64,000 nt of DNA from CAVZCK01 sp963798805 (GTDB lineage: Bacteria; Pseudomonadota; Alphaproteobacteria; Rhizobiales; Rhodomicrobiaceae), in assembly GCA_963798805.1 (NCBI GenBank), contig CAWCVC010000010.1, positions 1,240,001 through 1,304,000 of the forward strand. Reading direction: 5' to 3'. A program made the translations under genes and the position numbers. The notes beneath the pieces are model-generated. The model made no database searches and had not been told where the DNA came from. It saw nothing but the letters and a program-made list of their open reading frames with translations. Of the stretch, positions 1-8,727 are shown piece by piece; the stretch's first letter is position 1; every line of letters begins with the position of its first letter.

Positions 1-1020
1 TGTTGAGAACGGTGACCTCGCCGCCTGATCCGCTACGTTCAGCCCGCCGGAGACCGCGCCAAATCAATTTCCAACATACATCGCGACGCTACCCGCAATG
101 GTAGACCGCGCGACGCTCCTTTGTCCGTCTAATCTGCCCAAGACCCATCGGAAAATTCTGAATACATTAACCAAACCGACGTAAACACTGATAGCATCAC
201 TAGATAGATTATGAAAACGATAGAATTTATGTAATGTCATCGTCATTTAACGTAACGAAAGCTACGACGCTATTGCACAGCGAGCAAGCATTCTTTTTGG
301 CCGCAAAGAATGCATCGATCGGCTGTTTAGCCTAAACACAAAGTCATAGCCATGAAGCATTGACGGGCTAAGTAGCTAGCTACCCCAGTCAAAATTGCTG
401 CGGCTTCTACTTATCCAAAATCAGATTCTGTAAAACTACCGCCATTTTAACGCAAAATTTGAAATTCTGTTTTGCCTGTCAGCGGAGTAACTCGAGGTCC
501 GGTCGGATCGAAAGCCCAACGCCTCACCTCTGGATCGCGGACGCATTCCATCGTGACGGTTGCGGGAAACGCGCGATAGGTCAGCATGAGCGCGCCGCAC
601 GGATTTAACTCCGTATTTCGCCAAAGCTAAGGCTCGAATATTCGGCAAACAGATCCGGTGGCATGGAGTGGCAGTGCGGCGCTGCCACTTTTGCCCGAAC
701 TTGCGCATACCCGGCTGCCGAGCTGATCGTAATCCCTCATGCGCAACTGCTCGACCTCGTGCGCGAACCAAGGCTGGCGGCGACCGGATAGCCGCTTCAA
801 CACCGTTTCGGCTTCGCTCGCCAAGCATCATGGTCGATCACGATCAGCCACTCGGGTTCCTCGAAGCTGCTCACATCAAGGGCGAAAGCCAACTGCGGAG
901 AGCGCAATAGCTACGGCAGCGAAAAATCGTTCGCCGTGGGAGCGGTCTGGCGGGGTTTATTTTGTTCTTCGGGGATGGAATCAGCCGGTTGCTCGTTTTT
1001 AAAGTGCTGTCGTCATTACG
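1..1020. other. Left edge, no supported gene
   Basis: I see no convincing coding region here. Open frames on both strands are short, overlap each other, start without a ribosome binding site and have no recognisable domain. Positions 100-450 are visibly richer in A+T than the rest of the accessory region, which suggests old intergenic or acquired DNA. No tRNA, IS end or direct repeat of the tRNA-Pro fragment seen near 32.9 kb was found, so the left border of the island lies outside the window. Confidence 0.5.
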
Positions 1021-1030
1021 TGAACTCACA

Positions 1031-1096
1031 AAGGCCCTGTGTCCCCTTGTTGTTGTAGCTGGGCCTTAATCCCGCAAATTCGTCCAGGTTTGCGGG
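1031..1096 (+). promoter_or_regulatory. Two tandem hairpins in a leader
   Basis: Two perfect stems lie back to back upstream of the secreted glycine-rich protein gene. AAGGCCC (1031-1037) pairs with GGGCCTT (1061-1067), and CCCGCAAA (1071-1078) pairs with TTTGCGGG (1089-1096). There is no T-run after either stem, so they do not look like plain terminators. The gene's ribosome binding site (GGAGGT) and ATG follow 30-40 bases later. They could be a structured 5' leader or a terminator remnant of an upstream unit. Confidence 0.4.
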
Positions 1097-1135
1097 GAGT
1101 TCTACATAAGACGCTTCAGCAATGGAGGTGGGCAC

Positions 1136-1489
1136 ATGATCAAGATACTCGCCACGGCTGTAGTACTCGGTTCCGTGGCTAGTTTTGCGGGTCTCGCAAT
1201 TGCCCAGGACAAACAGGGTGAAGCGTTCGGCAGCGGCGTTTCCTCTTTGCTAGCAAAGAAAGAAGCGCAGTGCGCGCACCGCCGGCTGACAATGCCGCCG
1301 GACCCACATGACGATTGCTTTAACGAACTACGGAGCGATGCGCAAATTGGTTACGGGCAGGGTGGTGCGTCAGCCACCGGCTCCCAAGCGTCTGCAGCCG
1401 GACCTGGGATCGGACCTGGGAACGGGGGCGGTCGAGGGAATGGGATCGGCGCTGGAAGCGGGGGCGCTCAAGGGAAGGGCGGGCGATAG
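1136..1489 (+). CDS. Small secreted glycine-rich protein, unknown
   Basis: This is a 117-residue protein that I do not recognise as a family. Residues 1-23 form a clear Sec signal peptide (a Lys near the start, a hydrophobic core, then Gly-Leu-Ala-Ile-Ala before the Gln-Asp). The middle part has two cysteines, in AQCAHR and DDCFNE. From about residue 75 the chain is low-complexity Gly/Ala/Ser repeats (GPGNGGGRGNG type), which is likely disordered. The start is supported by GGAGGT a few bases upstream. Such proteins are usually periplasmic or surface-exposed. Two leader hairpins precede it. No neighbour suggests a role. Confidence 0.6.
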   Translation: MIKILATAVVLGSVASFAGLAIAQDKQGEAFGSGVSSLLAKKEAQCAHRRLTMPPDPHDDCFNELRSDAQIGYGQGGASATGSQASAAGPGIGPGNGGGRGNGIGAGSGGAQGKGGR

Positions 1490-1870
1490 CAACGTTGCTG
1501 CCAGCTCGGCGATGTCCGAGCGGTTTTCCGTTTGCAAACGACACGCCCCGGTTAGTCAAGGTGACACCGCCCCGCACTGTTTAGAACGCCGGATTGAGCC
1601 AACGCGCGGCATCAACCATCCGTGTCCGGATTTGCGCCCCGACGATGGCATGCAGCAGCAGCCAGATTGGCACCGGGGCCGCCGCCACCAATGAGAACGG
1701 CGAATGCTGCATCGGGGCCGAGTCCGGCGGCTAGCGTCTCATGGTGAGGCGGCGAGCCTCTCAGGATATCCCGCGAGCAAGATCGTCCCGCCCTCTCCAA
1801 GACAGGATTGCCTATTTACCGTTCAAAGCATAAGCATTGCGACAGCCGTTGAATTGTCGCTCAGTCGCTT
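1490..1870. other. Intergenic, nothing recognised
   Basis: About 380 bases without a supported gene. Frames crossing it on both strands are short and lack domains or ribosome binding sites. Confidence 0.4.
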
Positions 1871-3022
1871 ATGCCGCTCACCTCCGTAACCATCCGGGGC
1901 TACCGTTCCGTCCGCGCCCTCACTCTGCCGGTTGACGCCTGCTCGGTCTTTGTCGGTGCAAACGGAGTGGGGAAGACCAATCTCTACAAGGCCCTCGGCC
2001 TATCACGGGCTGCGGCCGAAGGCACGATCACCCGGGCCATCGCCGATGAAGGCGGCATCGCATCGGTGCTGTGGGCAGGCAATCGCAGTCGCAACATGCC
2101 GGTGCGACTCATTCTGAAAGCGCATTTCGACGAGCTGGACTACTCTATCGAGGCGGGGCTGCCGCATTTCTACGAGGTCGAAGTCGGCCTGCGGACTCCC
2201 ACAGAAGCGGCTTTCGCCATCGAGCCGCTCGTCAAGGAGGAGCGCCTCACCGTGCGGCAAAGGCGACGCGACATCGTCATGATGGAGCGCAAGAATGGGG
2301 CGTTAATGCTGCGCAACGAGGCTGGCACCCGCGAGGTCCGTAAGGATGCAGTGCTGCCCTCGGAGACGGCGCTTGCCGCCTTTCGGGACGGCTCGCACTA
2401 TCCCGAGCTGGAGGCGGTGCGACGGCAGATGCTCGACTGGCGGCTCTATCATGACTTCCGCACAGACGCCGCCTCGCCTATCAGACAGCCCTGCCATGCC
2501 ATTACGACCCCGACGCTGTCGCCCGATGGCCGTGATCTTGCGGCCGTGCTGGGAACACTCTTCGTGATCCGTCAGGACACAACCGACCTCGACGAAGCAA
2601 TTGAAGACGCTTTTCCCGGAGCGCAACTTTCCGCGAGAGACGAGGGAAGCTGGTGCAGTTTCAGCATGCGATTTCCGGACATGCCGCGCGAGTTCGGTGC
2701 GCATGAGTTATCTGACGGCACCCTGAAATATCTCTGCCTGCTGGGCGCGCTGATGGGCTACCGCCTCCCCTCGCTCGTGGCGCTGAACGAGCCGGAGGCG
2801 AGCCTGCATCCATCGCTCTTGCCCCCGCTTGCGCGCCTCATCGCACGTGCGGCCCGCCATGCTCGGATATGGATCGTCACACATTCCGAGACGCTAGCCG
2901 AGGCTATCGCCGAGGAAACGGGAAAGCGCGCTCGCCGTGTGCTCAAGGTGGATGGCGCGACGACGATCGAGGGTCTGAAACTGTCAGGTGAATATCGTGA
3001 TGAAGACGAAGATGGCAATTGA
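1871..3022 (+). CDS. AAA ATPase of the RecF/OLD-like type (AAA_21)
   Basis: This 383-residue protein is an SMC/RecF-like ABC-class ATPase. Walker A is FVGANGVGKTN (about residues 27-37). The signature LSDGTLKYL is near residue 280, Walker B is LVALNEPEASLHP near 305, and the H-loop is VTHSE near 340. The N-terminus (TSVTIRGYRSVRAL) is the usual first strand of this group. There is no TOPRIM or nuclease domain, so it is shorter than OLD nucleases. It starts at an ATG with only a weak upstream purine stretch and stands alone. Relatives act in DNA repair, phage defence or transposon-associated functions, and which applies cannot be told here. Apart from its IS-rich surroundings it looks intact. 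Confidence 0.8.
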   Translation: MPLTSVTIRGYRSVRALTLPVDACSVFVGANGVGKTNLYKALGLSRAAAEGTITRAIADEGGIASVLWAGNRSRNMPVRLILKAHFDELDYSIEAGLPHFYEVEVGLRTPTEAAFAIEPLVKEERLTVRQRRRDIVMMERKNGALMLRNEAGTREVRKDAVLPSETALAAFRDGSHYPELEAVRRQMLDWRLYHDFRTDAASPIRQPCHAITTPTLSPDGRDLAAVLGTLFVIRQDTTDLDEAIEDAFPGAQLSARDEGSWCSFSMRFPDMPREFGAHELSDGTLKYLCLLGALMGYRLPSLVALNEPEASLHPSLLPPLARLIARAARHARIWIVTHSETLAEAIAEETGKRARRVLKVDGATTIEGLKLSGEYRDEDEDGN

Positions 3023-3078
3023 GTCCGTTAACGGATCATTCCGCGCCGGAGGAACGTTTGGCGGGCAATGAGGCCCCT

Positions 3079-3288
3079 GTGAGCAATGCGACGATCAACT
3101 TCTTGGGATTAGTCGGATCGACGGGATTAGCGCTTATCGGGCTATTCTTGATTTTCTAGCCGCACGCCCTCTATCGCAGCTATGCGGTTCTTGACGAAAA
3201 CAAACTCAGACCGATCCGCCAAGCCGGGATCGTCATTGTCATTCTCGCCGTCATCGGTGTGATTATGATTGCGAAGCTTGCATTATAG
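3079..3288 (+). pseudogene. Two-helix small membrane protein with in-frame TAG
   Basis: One continuous frame from a GTG at 3079 to a TAG at 3286 encodes two hydrophobic helices joined by a basic loop: GLALIGLFLIF, then PHALYRSYAVLDENKLRPIR, then IVIVILAVIGVIMIAK. It is split by a single TAG at 3157-3159, at the edge of the first helix. This looks like a 69-residue small inner-membrane protein that acquired a nonsense change. The family is unknown to me. It follows the ATPase gene on the same strand. Confidence 0.4.
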
Positions 3289-3325
3289 TGCGAACGCCTA
3301 CCCTCAGACGGCAACGGGAAAACCG

Positions 3326-3421
3326 ATGAAACTGCAACTTACCTTCCCTTGGCGACGCATGCTGCTTTTGCTTTTGTGTGTCGCGCTGGCTTGGTATTTC
3401 TTATTTGTTTTCCCGTGGTGA
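3326..3421 (+). CDS. Possible 31-residue single-helix membrane peptide
   Basis: A short frame starts MKLQLTFPWRR and continues into a 19-residue hydrophobic helix rich in Leu, Val and Phe, ending in FPW. The basic head followed by one helix gives an N-in membrane peptide layout. A weak purine stretch (ACGGGAAAACCG) lies upstream. It sits between a broken small membrane gene and a terminator-like hairpin. Support is only composition and position. Confidence 0.3.
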   Translation: MKLQLTFPWRRMLLLLLCVALAWYFLFVFPW

Positions 3422-3509
3422 TGGAGACCAGGAAAATGTCACCCTCGAATTTATCGGCGAGCAGCTGAAACTGTTGCCCTCTGGCCAAGCCGAATCGCAA
3501 TGAATGAAG

Positions 3510-3538
3510 CCCCGCCGGAGCGATCCGAGCGGGTTTTT
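3510..3538 (+). terminator. Rho-independent terminator
   Basis: CCCGCCGGA and TCCGAGCGGG form a GC-rich stem with one bulge around a GCGA loop, followed immediately by TTTTT. It would end transcription from the small membrane genes upstream. Confidence 0.65.
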
Positions 3539-3778
3539 CACCTCGGTGACGCCTGTCCCGACCGCCGGAAAACTCGCCGCTCTTCTCCGAATCTTCCGCC
3601 GGAAGGACCACCCTCATCATTCCGCAAATCAGATTGTTTTTTTACGCCGCCATGGAGGACGATCGCGATCGGTGGCTAACACCGTCTAGCGGAGGAGCGG
3701 ATGATATATGCGCAGATCCTAGTGCACTGACGCAAACAGAGGATTCACACGCGGCCTAGTTCGTGCGATTCTGCTGAT

Positions 3779-4872
3779 ATGGCACAAACCGTCAGCATCA
3801 TCATCGCCTCTGAGGACCGCGCGCGTTTGGCGGCGGTTATTGAGGATCGCAACAGCGCGCAGAAGCACGTTCAGCGGGCACGGATCGTTCTTCTTTCGGC
3901 AGACAGGCTGCCCGTTCTGGAGGTGGCGAGGCAGATCGGTGGCAGTCGCCCGGCGGTGTGGCGCTGGCAGTTGCGATATGCCGAGCAAGGGGTGGATGGC
4001 CTCTTGCGGGACAAGACGCGCAAGCCGGGCAAAGCCCCTGTTCAGTTGGAGACCGTGGCCAGGGTGCTGGCGCTGCCATGCTCCGAGCCACCCCATAACG
4101 CGACGCATTGGACCGGCCGGGCGGTCGCCAAGGCTGTCGGCGTCAGCTTGCGGACGGTGCAACGCATCTGGGATGGGCATCGCCTTCAACCTCACCGCTT
4201 ACGCACCTTCAAGATGTCCAACGATCCCGCCTTTGCCGCGAAAGTGGAGGATGTCGTCGGCCTGTACATGGAGCCGCCCTGTCATGCCGTGGTGCTGTCC
4301 ATCGATGAGAAAAGCCAGATTCAGGCGCTCGATCGCACGCAACCCGGCCTTCCGCTGAAGCCCGGCAAATGCGCAACCATGACCCACGATTATAAGCGGA
4401 ATGGCACCACCACCCTGTTCGCCGCGCTCAATATTCTCGATGGCACCGTGTTGGGGCGTTGCATGCAAAAGCACCGGCATCAGGAGTTTATCAAGTTCCT
4501 CAATGCGGTGGAGCGCGCCGTTCCGGCGGGAAAGGTCATCCATGCCATCCTCGACAATTACGCCACCCACAAGCATCCCAAGGTCAAGCAATGGCTGGCC
4601 GACAATCCGCGCTGGGTCTTCCACTTCACGCCCACATCCGCATTCCCCGCCTTCGCGGGGACAGGCTCTGGCTCAACGCCGTCGAGGGCTTCTTCTCAGT
4701 CATCACCCGAAGGCGCATCCGTCGCGGCGTCTTCAAATCCATCGCCGAATTGGAAGATGCCATCCGCCGCTACATCCGCGATCACAACGGTCACCCCAAG
4801 CCCTTTGTCTGGACGAAATCCGCCAAAGAAATTTTCGGCAAACTCAAGCGCCTGCCTGCACCATCTGATTGA
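3779..4872 (+). pseudogene. IS630 transposase, frame broken by a 23-base hairpin insert
   Basis: The N-terminal part has a helix-turn-helix domain (VARQIGGSRPAVWRW) and the DDE core: VVLSIDEKSQIQALDRTQ for the first Asp and HAILDNYATHKHP for the second. After HFTPTSA the expected SWLNAVEGFF is displaced into another frame by inserted bases around 4643-4667. The real C-terminus (LWLNAVEGFFSVITRRRI, ending KRLPAPSD) continues in the new frame to 4872, so the catalytic Glu is lost from the main frame. The insert has length 3n+2, consistent with the frame change seen. The gene cannot make a normal transposase unless ribosomes shift frame. Confidence 0.85.
4643..4667. repeat. Palindromic mini-repeat inserted in the transposase
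   Basis: CCCCGC-CTTC-GCGGGG (4645-4660) is a perfect six-base stem with a four-base loop, within about 23 extra bases compared with a normal IS630 gene. Short palindromes of this CCCCGCCTTCGCGGGG type are dispersed in many alphaproteobacterial genomes (family knowledge). The same insert is present in the second IS630 copy at 24410-24425. Confidence 0.65.
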
Positions 4873-5007
4873 GTCAGTGCACTAGCCGTTCTTATTCAGC
4901 CGCAGTTAGAAATTGCGCTGGCGAATGTGGCGCAAGGCATTGAACTTGCGTAGGAAATGGGTGTCGCAGCCATCCTATGCGCGCCGCAGCGCAGAGCCAC
5001 ACCCGCC

Positions 5008-6375
5008 ATGACCGACGATAGCCCGCTCACCGTTCCCTATCCAGCCGTGTCGCGCAAGAAAGTCACAGCTGCCTTCGATGGCGGTCGTCTCTCCTCCGAC
5101 AGCGGCGTCATGCTGCTCGCGCTTGCCGAGCGTCGGCGGGCTCTCTCCCAAACTCTCGCTGCTTTGATCGCCGACCGGCGCGATCGGGCGCATATTACGC
5201 ACACAGTTGAGGACATACTGAAAGGGCGCATGTTGGCGATCGCCTGCGGCTACGCGGATGGCAATGACTTCGACTGGCTGCGCTGCGATGCCGCCTTCAA
5301 GCTTGCCTGCGGGCGGCTGCCCGACACGGGCAATGATCTATGCTCGCAGCCGACCATCTCGCGCTGGGAGAACGCGCCGACGCTGAAGGAGATCATCCGC
5401 CTGACCTATGCGCTCGTCGACATCTGGTGCCGGAGCTACAAGATGCCGCCGGCATCGGTGGTGCTGGACATCGATGACACGCTCGACGTGGTGCACGGCC
5501 ATCAGAAACTGTCGGAATGGAACGCCCATTACGACGAGCGCTGCTTTCTGCCGATCCACATCTATGAGACAGCGACGGGCCGCCCGGTCACCATGATCCT
5601 GCGTCCGGGCAAGACGCCCTCAGGCAAGGAAGTCCGTGGATTACTGCGCCGTCTGATCAATCGCATTCGCCGGCATTGGTCCGATACGCGCATCACCATT
5701 CGTGGCGATAGTCACTACGGCCGAGAAGAAGTTATGAGCTGGTGTGAGGCCAATGGCATCGACTATGTCTTCGGCTTTGCTGGCAATACCGTGCTCGACC
5801 GCTTGGTCGAACCGGAGGCCGATGATATCCGGACGCGCCGCGCCGAGGAGCAACTTGCCGTTCTGCGCGGCTTCGCCGAAACGCGCTATGCGGCAAAATC
5901 CTGGGCCAGGGAGCGCCGTGTTGTGGCACGTATCGAGGCGAGCGCCAGTCATGAGGACGACATGCTCCGCCGCGGGCTCGACATCCGCTATGCCGTCACC
6001 TCGCTGGCGAAAGGCAACGCCGAGCACATCTATGCGACCCTCTACTGCGAGAGGGGACAGGCAGAGAATCTGATCAAGCAACATAAAGCGCAACTCGCAT
6101 CCGATCGCACCAGCTGCCGATCGCCGCTTGCTAATCAGATGCGGCTCATTCTGCACACCGCCGCCTATTGGCTGATGCTCGATGTGCGCGATTGCGTGCC
6201 GTCCTGGCATCCTTTGCGGCAAAGCGAGTTCGCCAGCATTCGCCTGCGCCTGCTGAAAATCGCCGGACGTTTCGTCGAGACCGCGAGCCGCATCCGTGTG
6301 GCACTCGCCTCGTGCTGCCCGGAGGCCGAGCTGTTCAGCCTCGTTGCCTTCCGGCTGCAATCGTCCGGGCCATGA
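5008..6375 (+). CDS. IS1380-family transposase
   Basis: A DDE transposase of about 455 residues. It has the typical start region (VTAAFDGGRLSSDSGVMLLA), the first Asp in VVLDIDDTLDVVHGHQ, the second in ITIRGDSHYGREEVM, and the C-terminal Glu region ATLYCERGQAENLIKQHK with DRTSC after it. I prefer the ATG at 5008 (MTDDSPLTVPY) because family members start there; an in-frame ATG 51 bases upstream would add an unusual leader. Length and motifs look intact, so this copy may be active even though its left inverted repeat is split by IS630. Confidence 0.88.
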   Translation: MTDDSPLTVPYPAVSRKKVTAAFDGGRLSSDSGVMLLALAERRRALSQTLAALIADRRDRAHITHTVEDILKGRMLAIACGYADGNDFDWLRCDAAFKLACGRLPDTGNDLCSQPTISRWENAPTLKEIIRLTYALVDIWCRSYKMPPASVVLDIDDTLDVVHGHQKLSEWNAHYDERCFLPIHIYETATGRPVTMILRPGKTPSGKEVRGLLRRLINRIRRHWSDTRITIRGDSHYGREEVMSWCEANGIDYVFGFAGNTVLDRLVEPEADDIRTRRAEEQLAVLRGFAETRYAAKSWARERRVVARIEASASHEDDMLRRGLDIRYAVTSLAKGNAEHIYATLYCERGQAENLIKQHKAQLASDRTSCRSPLANQMRLILHTAAYWLMLDVRDCVPSWHPLRQSEFASIRLRLLKIAGRFVETASRIRVALASCCPEAELFSLVAFRLQSSGP

Positions 6376-6878
6376 ATGGTGGGGCATGACCGCCCCAGGA
6401 GCCCGGACCATCCACCTTCAGCGCGTCGACAGCGTACTCGAGCCGATCAGCCTGCCGGACGTGTCCGCACAGGACGGATCACCTCGCCCAGCAAGAACGG
6501 AAAGAAGATAGCCTGCTCGGACGCATAAGAACGGCTAGGCGTTGTCGCGGCGGCCTTTGTCGCGGCGTTCGGGTGGGGAATAGCCCGTAGGATCAGTCAA
6601 GTTATTGCAGACAGCAGAGCGCAAAAGCGCCGGAGTGAAGTGCGGCGTCACATCGAATTCGAACGCAGGGCACACTGCCGAACACGGCTACCCTAGAGCG
6701 GGATCATAGCGCCGAACTGCCCGACGCCTCCGCATTCAGGAAGCGCCGGGGATGGTGTCTCAGCTTAGCGTCGGCCATTCGGCCGGCCGTAAAGCGATTT
6801 TGCAGGCGCGTGTGATACTGCGCCACGGTTCGGTGCCGCTAGTGAGGTGCTATCCTCTTCCTAAGGAGCTGGAGCACC

Positions 6879-7285
6879 ATGACCGAGCGCAAGCCTCCAG
6901 GGACGAACTGGGAGACGTGGGTCGACGCGCAGATCCGTGTCGCCAGGGAACAGGGAGCCTTCGACAACCTGCCGGGAGCCGGTAAGCCATCCCGAATCTC
7001 AGTCTGGAATATGACCCGCTCTGGTGGGTGAAGCAGTTCGTCCAGCGAGAGCAGATCTCCATCCTGCCCCCATCACTCGAGCTGCTCCGCAAGGTGGAAA
7101 AGGAGCTGGCCACGATCGAGAAGCTGCAAGACGAGGCGACCGTCCGTCACCGGATCACCGCGCTCAACGTCGAGATCGCCAAGGTCAACGCGACCGTGAC
7201 GGAGGGGCCGCCGACGCGTCTCAGCACGCTGGACGTCGATAAGGTCATGGCGCGTTGGCGGACCCGCTCCGCCAATCCTCTGTAG
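6879..7285 (+). pseudogene. DUF1992 (DnaJ-related) protein with one-base deletion
   Basis: The first part reads NWETWVDAQIRVAREQGAFD-NLPGAGKP, the hallmark of DUF1992. The expected IPNLSLEYDPLWWVKQFVQ follows in the next frame, so one base is missing near 6985 in CCATCCC. The remaining frame, with the family's heteropolymer helix (ELLRKVEKELATIEKL), ends normally at 7285. The start at 6879 is well supported by AAGGAG. Intact relatives are small cytoplasmic proteins of unknown role, some linked to DnaJ. The break is a single base in a short C-run, so either recent decay or a sequencing error is possible. Confidence 0.75.
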
Positions 7286-7398
7286 CTCGCCGGTCTCACA
7301 ACTCCCCCAAGCGATAAAGCGCCGACGCCATTATTTATTTTATCATGCCCTAATTTGCAAATTCGTTTGAAAACGCCTCCAATAACTACCGAAGAAAT

Positions 7399-7635
7399 TC
7401 AGCGCTTTCCCCTGACAATATTACGGAATGGCGCCGCTTCTTTTTCCTTAATGCTTCGACGAAACTCATTAAATCTACGCCGCCAGCGCCATGTTGTCCG
7501 TTCGCTGACCCCAATAACGTCGGCAATGATGGACACCGGCATATTCAGCTCGCGCATATTCGCGACCATCGCGGGGAGGTTCGGCGTGTATTTCGATGGC
7601 CGCCCGGCTGGGCGGGTCTTTGGCTTCCGTCTCAC
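7399..7635 (-). CDS. Small helix-turn-helix protein
   Basis: A basic protein of about 78 residues with GRPSKYTPNLPAMVANMREL followed by a helix-turn-helix segment (ISIIADVIGVSERTTWRWR). The opening resembles phage terminase small subunits and related DNA-binding proteins, which begin with GRPSKYTPE and a similar helix pair; this one is short. I chose the GTG at 7635 because GGAG lies just upstream of it. It may be a phage remnant or a small regulator. Confidence 0.5.
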   Translation of the reverse strand: MRRKPKTRPAGRPSKYTPNLPAMVANMRELNMPVSIIADVIGVSERTTWRWRRRFNEFRRSIKEKEAAPFRNIVRGKR

Positions 7636-7834
7636 AATCAACTCCGGCTTCGCGTGATCAAAGATTACGTCCTTCGGTTAGCCACGACGTCATTGTTGGT
7701 TCATTGCAGATGCCGACCTGCGCGTGATCTTGACGACGGCTCCATGACCGGCTTCCGACGATCTGTTCCAGCGGTGCTTGTCAGGCCAATAGGCTGTCCC
7801 AAACTTCGGTACGTTCCGTCTGGTTTCGGCGCAC

Positions 7835-8314
7835 TCACAGGCTGAGGGCGGTGATGATTTCTGACCAGTGAAGCACGACCGCTGCCCCGAGCATGCCGGC
7901 AATGATGTTGTATGCGGTGCCGATCAAAAACGTCATCAACACATGAGAGCCCCAACGGCGGCGGGCGATCAGAAAATCGAGATCATCAAGATCGACAATC
8001 TTGTCCGGTACCGCGATCACATTGGTCCAAGCGTTCCATTTGGAAGCGACCTTGAAAGCCAGCCACGCCGCCACCGCGATCTCTGCTTTCGAGACGAATG
8101 CGGCGAAAAATATGAACCGCTCCAGCCAGCCGAGAGTGACACCACCCTCGGTTCCTTTCATCAGCTCCAGCCATTGCGCTTTGCGCTTTTCGCTTGCCTC
8201 GCCGGGCGGCAACAACGGCGTCGATTTAACGGCGGCGTCCAACAACGGACGTACGCCGAATCCAAGCAGCACCGTCACCGCTAATCCGCATATCAATGGC
8301 CAAACTGTTGACAC
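7835..8314 (-). CDS. Membrane protein, unknown family
   Basis: A 159-residue protein with three predicted membrane segments: an N-terminal helix (LICGLAVTVLLGFGVRPLL), a middle one (FIFFAAFVSKAEIAVAAWLA), and a C-terminal one (VLMTFLIGTAYNIIAGMLGA). Between the last two is a short soluble stretch rich in Asp (KIVDLDDLDFLIARRRWGS). The GTG start has AGGAG five to six bases upstream. No enzymatic motif is seen. It stands alone in the accessory region. Confidence 0.55.
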   Translation of the reverse strand: MSTVWPLICGLAVTVLLGFGVRPLLDAAVKSTPLLPPGEASEKRKAQWLELMKGTEGGVTLGWLERFIFFAAFVSKAEIAVAAWLAFKVASKWNAWTNVIAVPDKIVDLDDLDFLIARRRWGSHVLMTFLIGTAYNIIAGMLGAAVVLHWSEIITALSL

Positions 8315-8461
8315 GCGATCGCTCCTAGAGGTCGTGGCGGGGTCCGCCGATACGAAGTTTCCTTACCACGGCAAAACGCCTCCCTGCCGGTCCGCCTCGC
8401 GGATCTCACACATATTCGGACGGTCCTCGGCTGGCATCGGGCGCGCGACGGATCGCCCTAA

Positions 8462-8638
8462 TCATTTTGTCGGCTTCTTCTGCTTTTTCCGCTCTTTCAG
8501 CCATTGATCGAGGACGGTGACGATCAAGTTGCTGATAGTCCTGTTCTCCTCAGCGGCGACGGCAGCCAGCTCGGAGCGCATCTCATCAGTCATCCGAACA
8601 TTGAGCGGATTCAGCTTCTTAGGACCACGGGCGATCAT
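8462..8638 (-). CDS. Ribbon-helix-helix-like small DNA-binding protein
   Basis: 58 residues: a basic arm, then a strand LNVRMTDEMRSELAAVAAEE, the turn NRTISN and a second helix LIVTVLDQWLKERKKQKK. This is the Arc/MetJ/CopG-type layout. Such proteins are often antitoxins or autoregulators; no toxin gene is visible next to it. The frame is open further upstream, but that stretch has no family features, so the ATG at 8638 is preferred. Confidence 0.5.
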   Translation of the reverse strand: MIARGPKKLNPLNVRMTDEMRSELAAVAAEENRTISNLIVTVLDQWLKERKKQKKPTK

Positions 8639-8727
8639 AGCGACTACAGCGTAGTCTATCAGGATTGACGATGCGACAGCCTCGGCGTAACCTAACGCGA
8701 ACGCTTGTAGTCTCTCGGAGTTGTGCC

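Larger units (their letters stand above)
3722..4882 (+). mobile_element. IS630-family element, copy 1
   Basis: The 1161-base element has terminal inverted repeats GTGCACTGACGCAA and GTGCACTGACTCAA (one mismatch) and is flanked by TA on both sides (3720-3721 and 4883-4884), the expected IS630/Tc1 target duplication. It sits in the CTAG of the IS1380 left end. It is nearly identical to the copy at 23487-24647; I count four base differences. Its transposase frame is broken by a hairpin insertion. Confidence 0.9.
3718..6539 (+). mobile_element. IS1380-family element carrying a nested IS630 insertion
   Basis: The terminal inverted repeats read CCTAGCCGTTCTTAT inward from both ends. The right repeat is continuous (ending at 6539). 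The left one is split after its first four bases (CCTA) by an IS630 element, and resumes at GCCG 4885. Inside lies one intact transposase gene. Without the nested element the IS is about 1.66 kb, normal for the family. I see no direct repeat flanking it, so the insertion may be old or the flanks may have changed. Confidence 0.8.
3701..6696 (+). pseudogene. Small membrane protein gene interrupted by IS1380
   Basis: A strong ribosome binding site (GGAGGAG) precedes an ATG at 3701. The frame MIYAQ runs into the left end of an IS1380 element at 3718. Taking out everything from 3718 to 6539 joins AT to CGTTGTC and gives an uninterrupted 57-residue frame. It has a hydrophobic helix (VVAAAFVAAFGWGIA) and a strongly basic tail, and ends at TAG 6694-6696. 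The clean restoration argues that this was one gene. No target duplication is visible. The family is unknown. Confidence 0.45.

Noticed and set aside
436..1002. Overlapping open frames of 65-131 codons
   Set aside because: They overlap on both strands, lack ribosome binding sites and recognisable domains, and have the composition of shadow frames.
3779..4872. Programmed frameshift in the IS630 transposase
   Set aside because: The frame change coincides with extra palindromic bases rather than with a slippery site followed by a short overlap, so an accidental insert explains it better.
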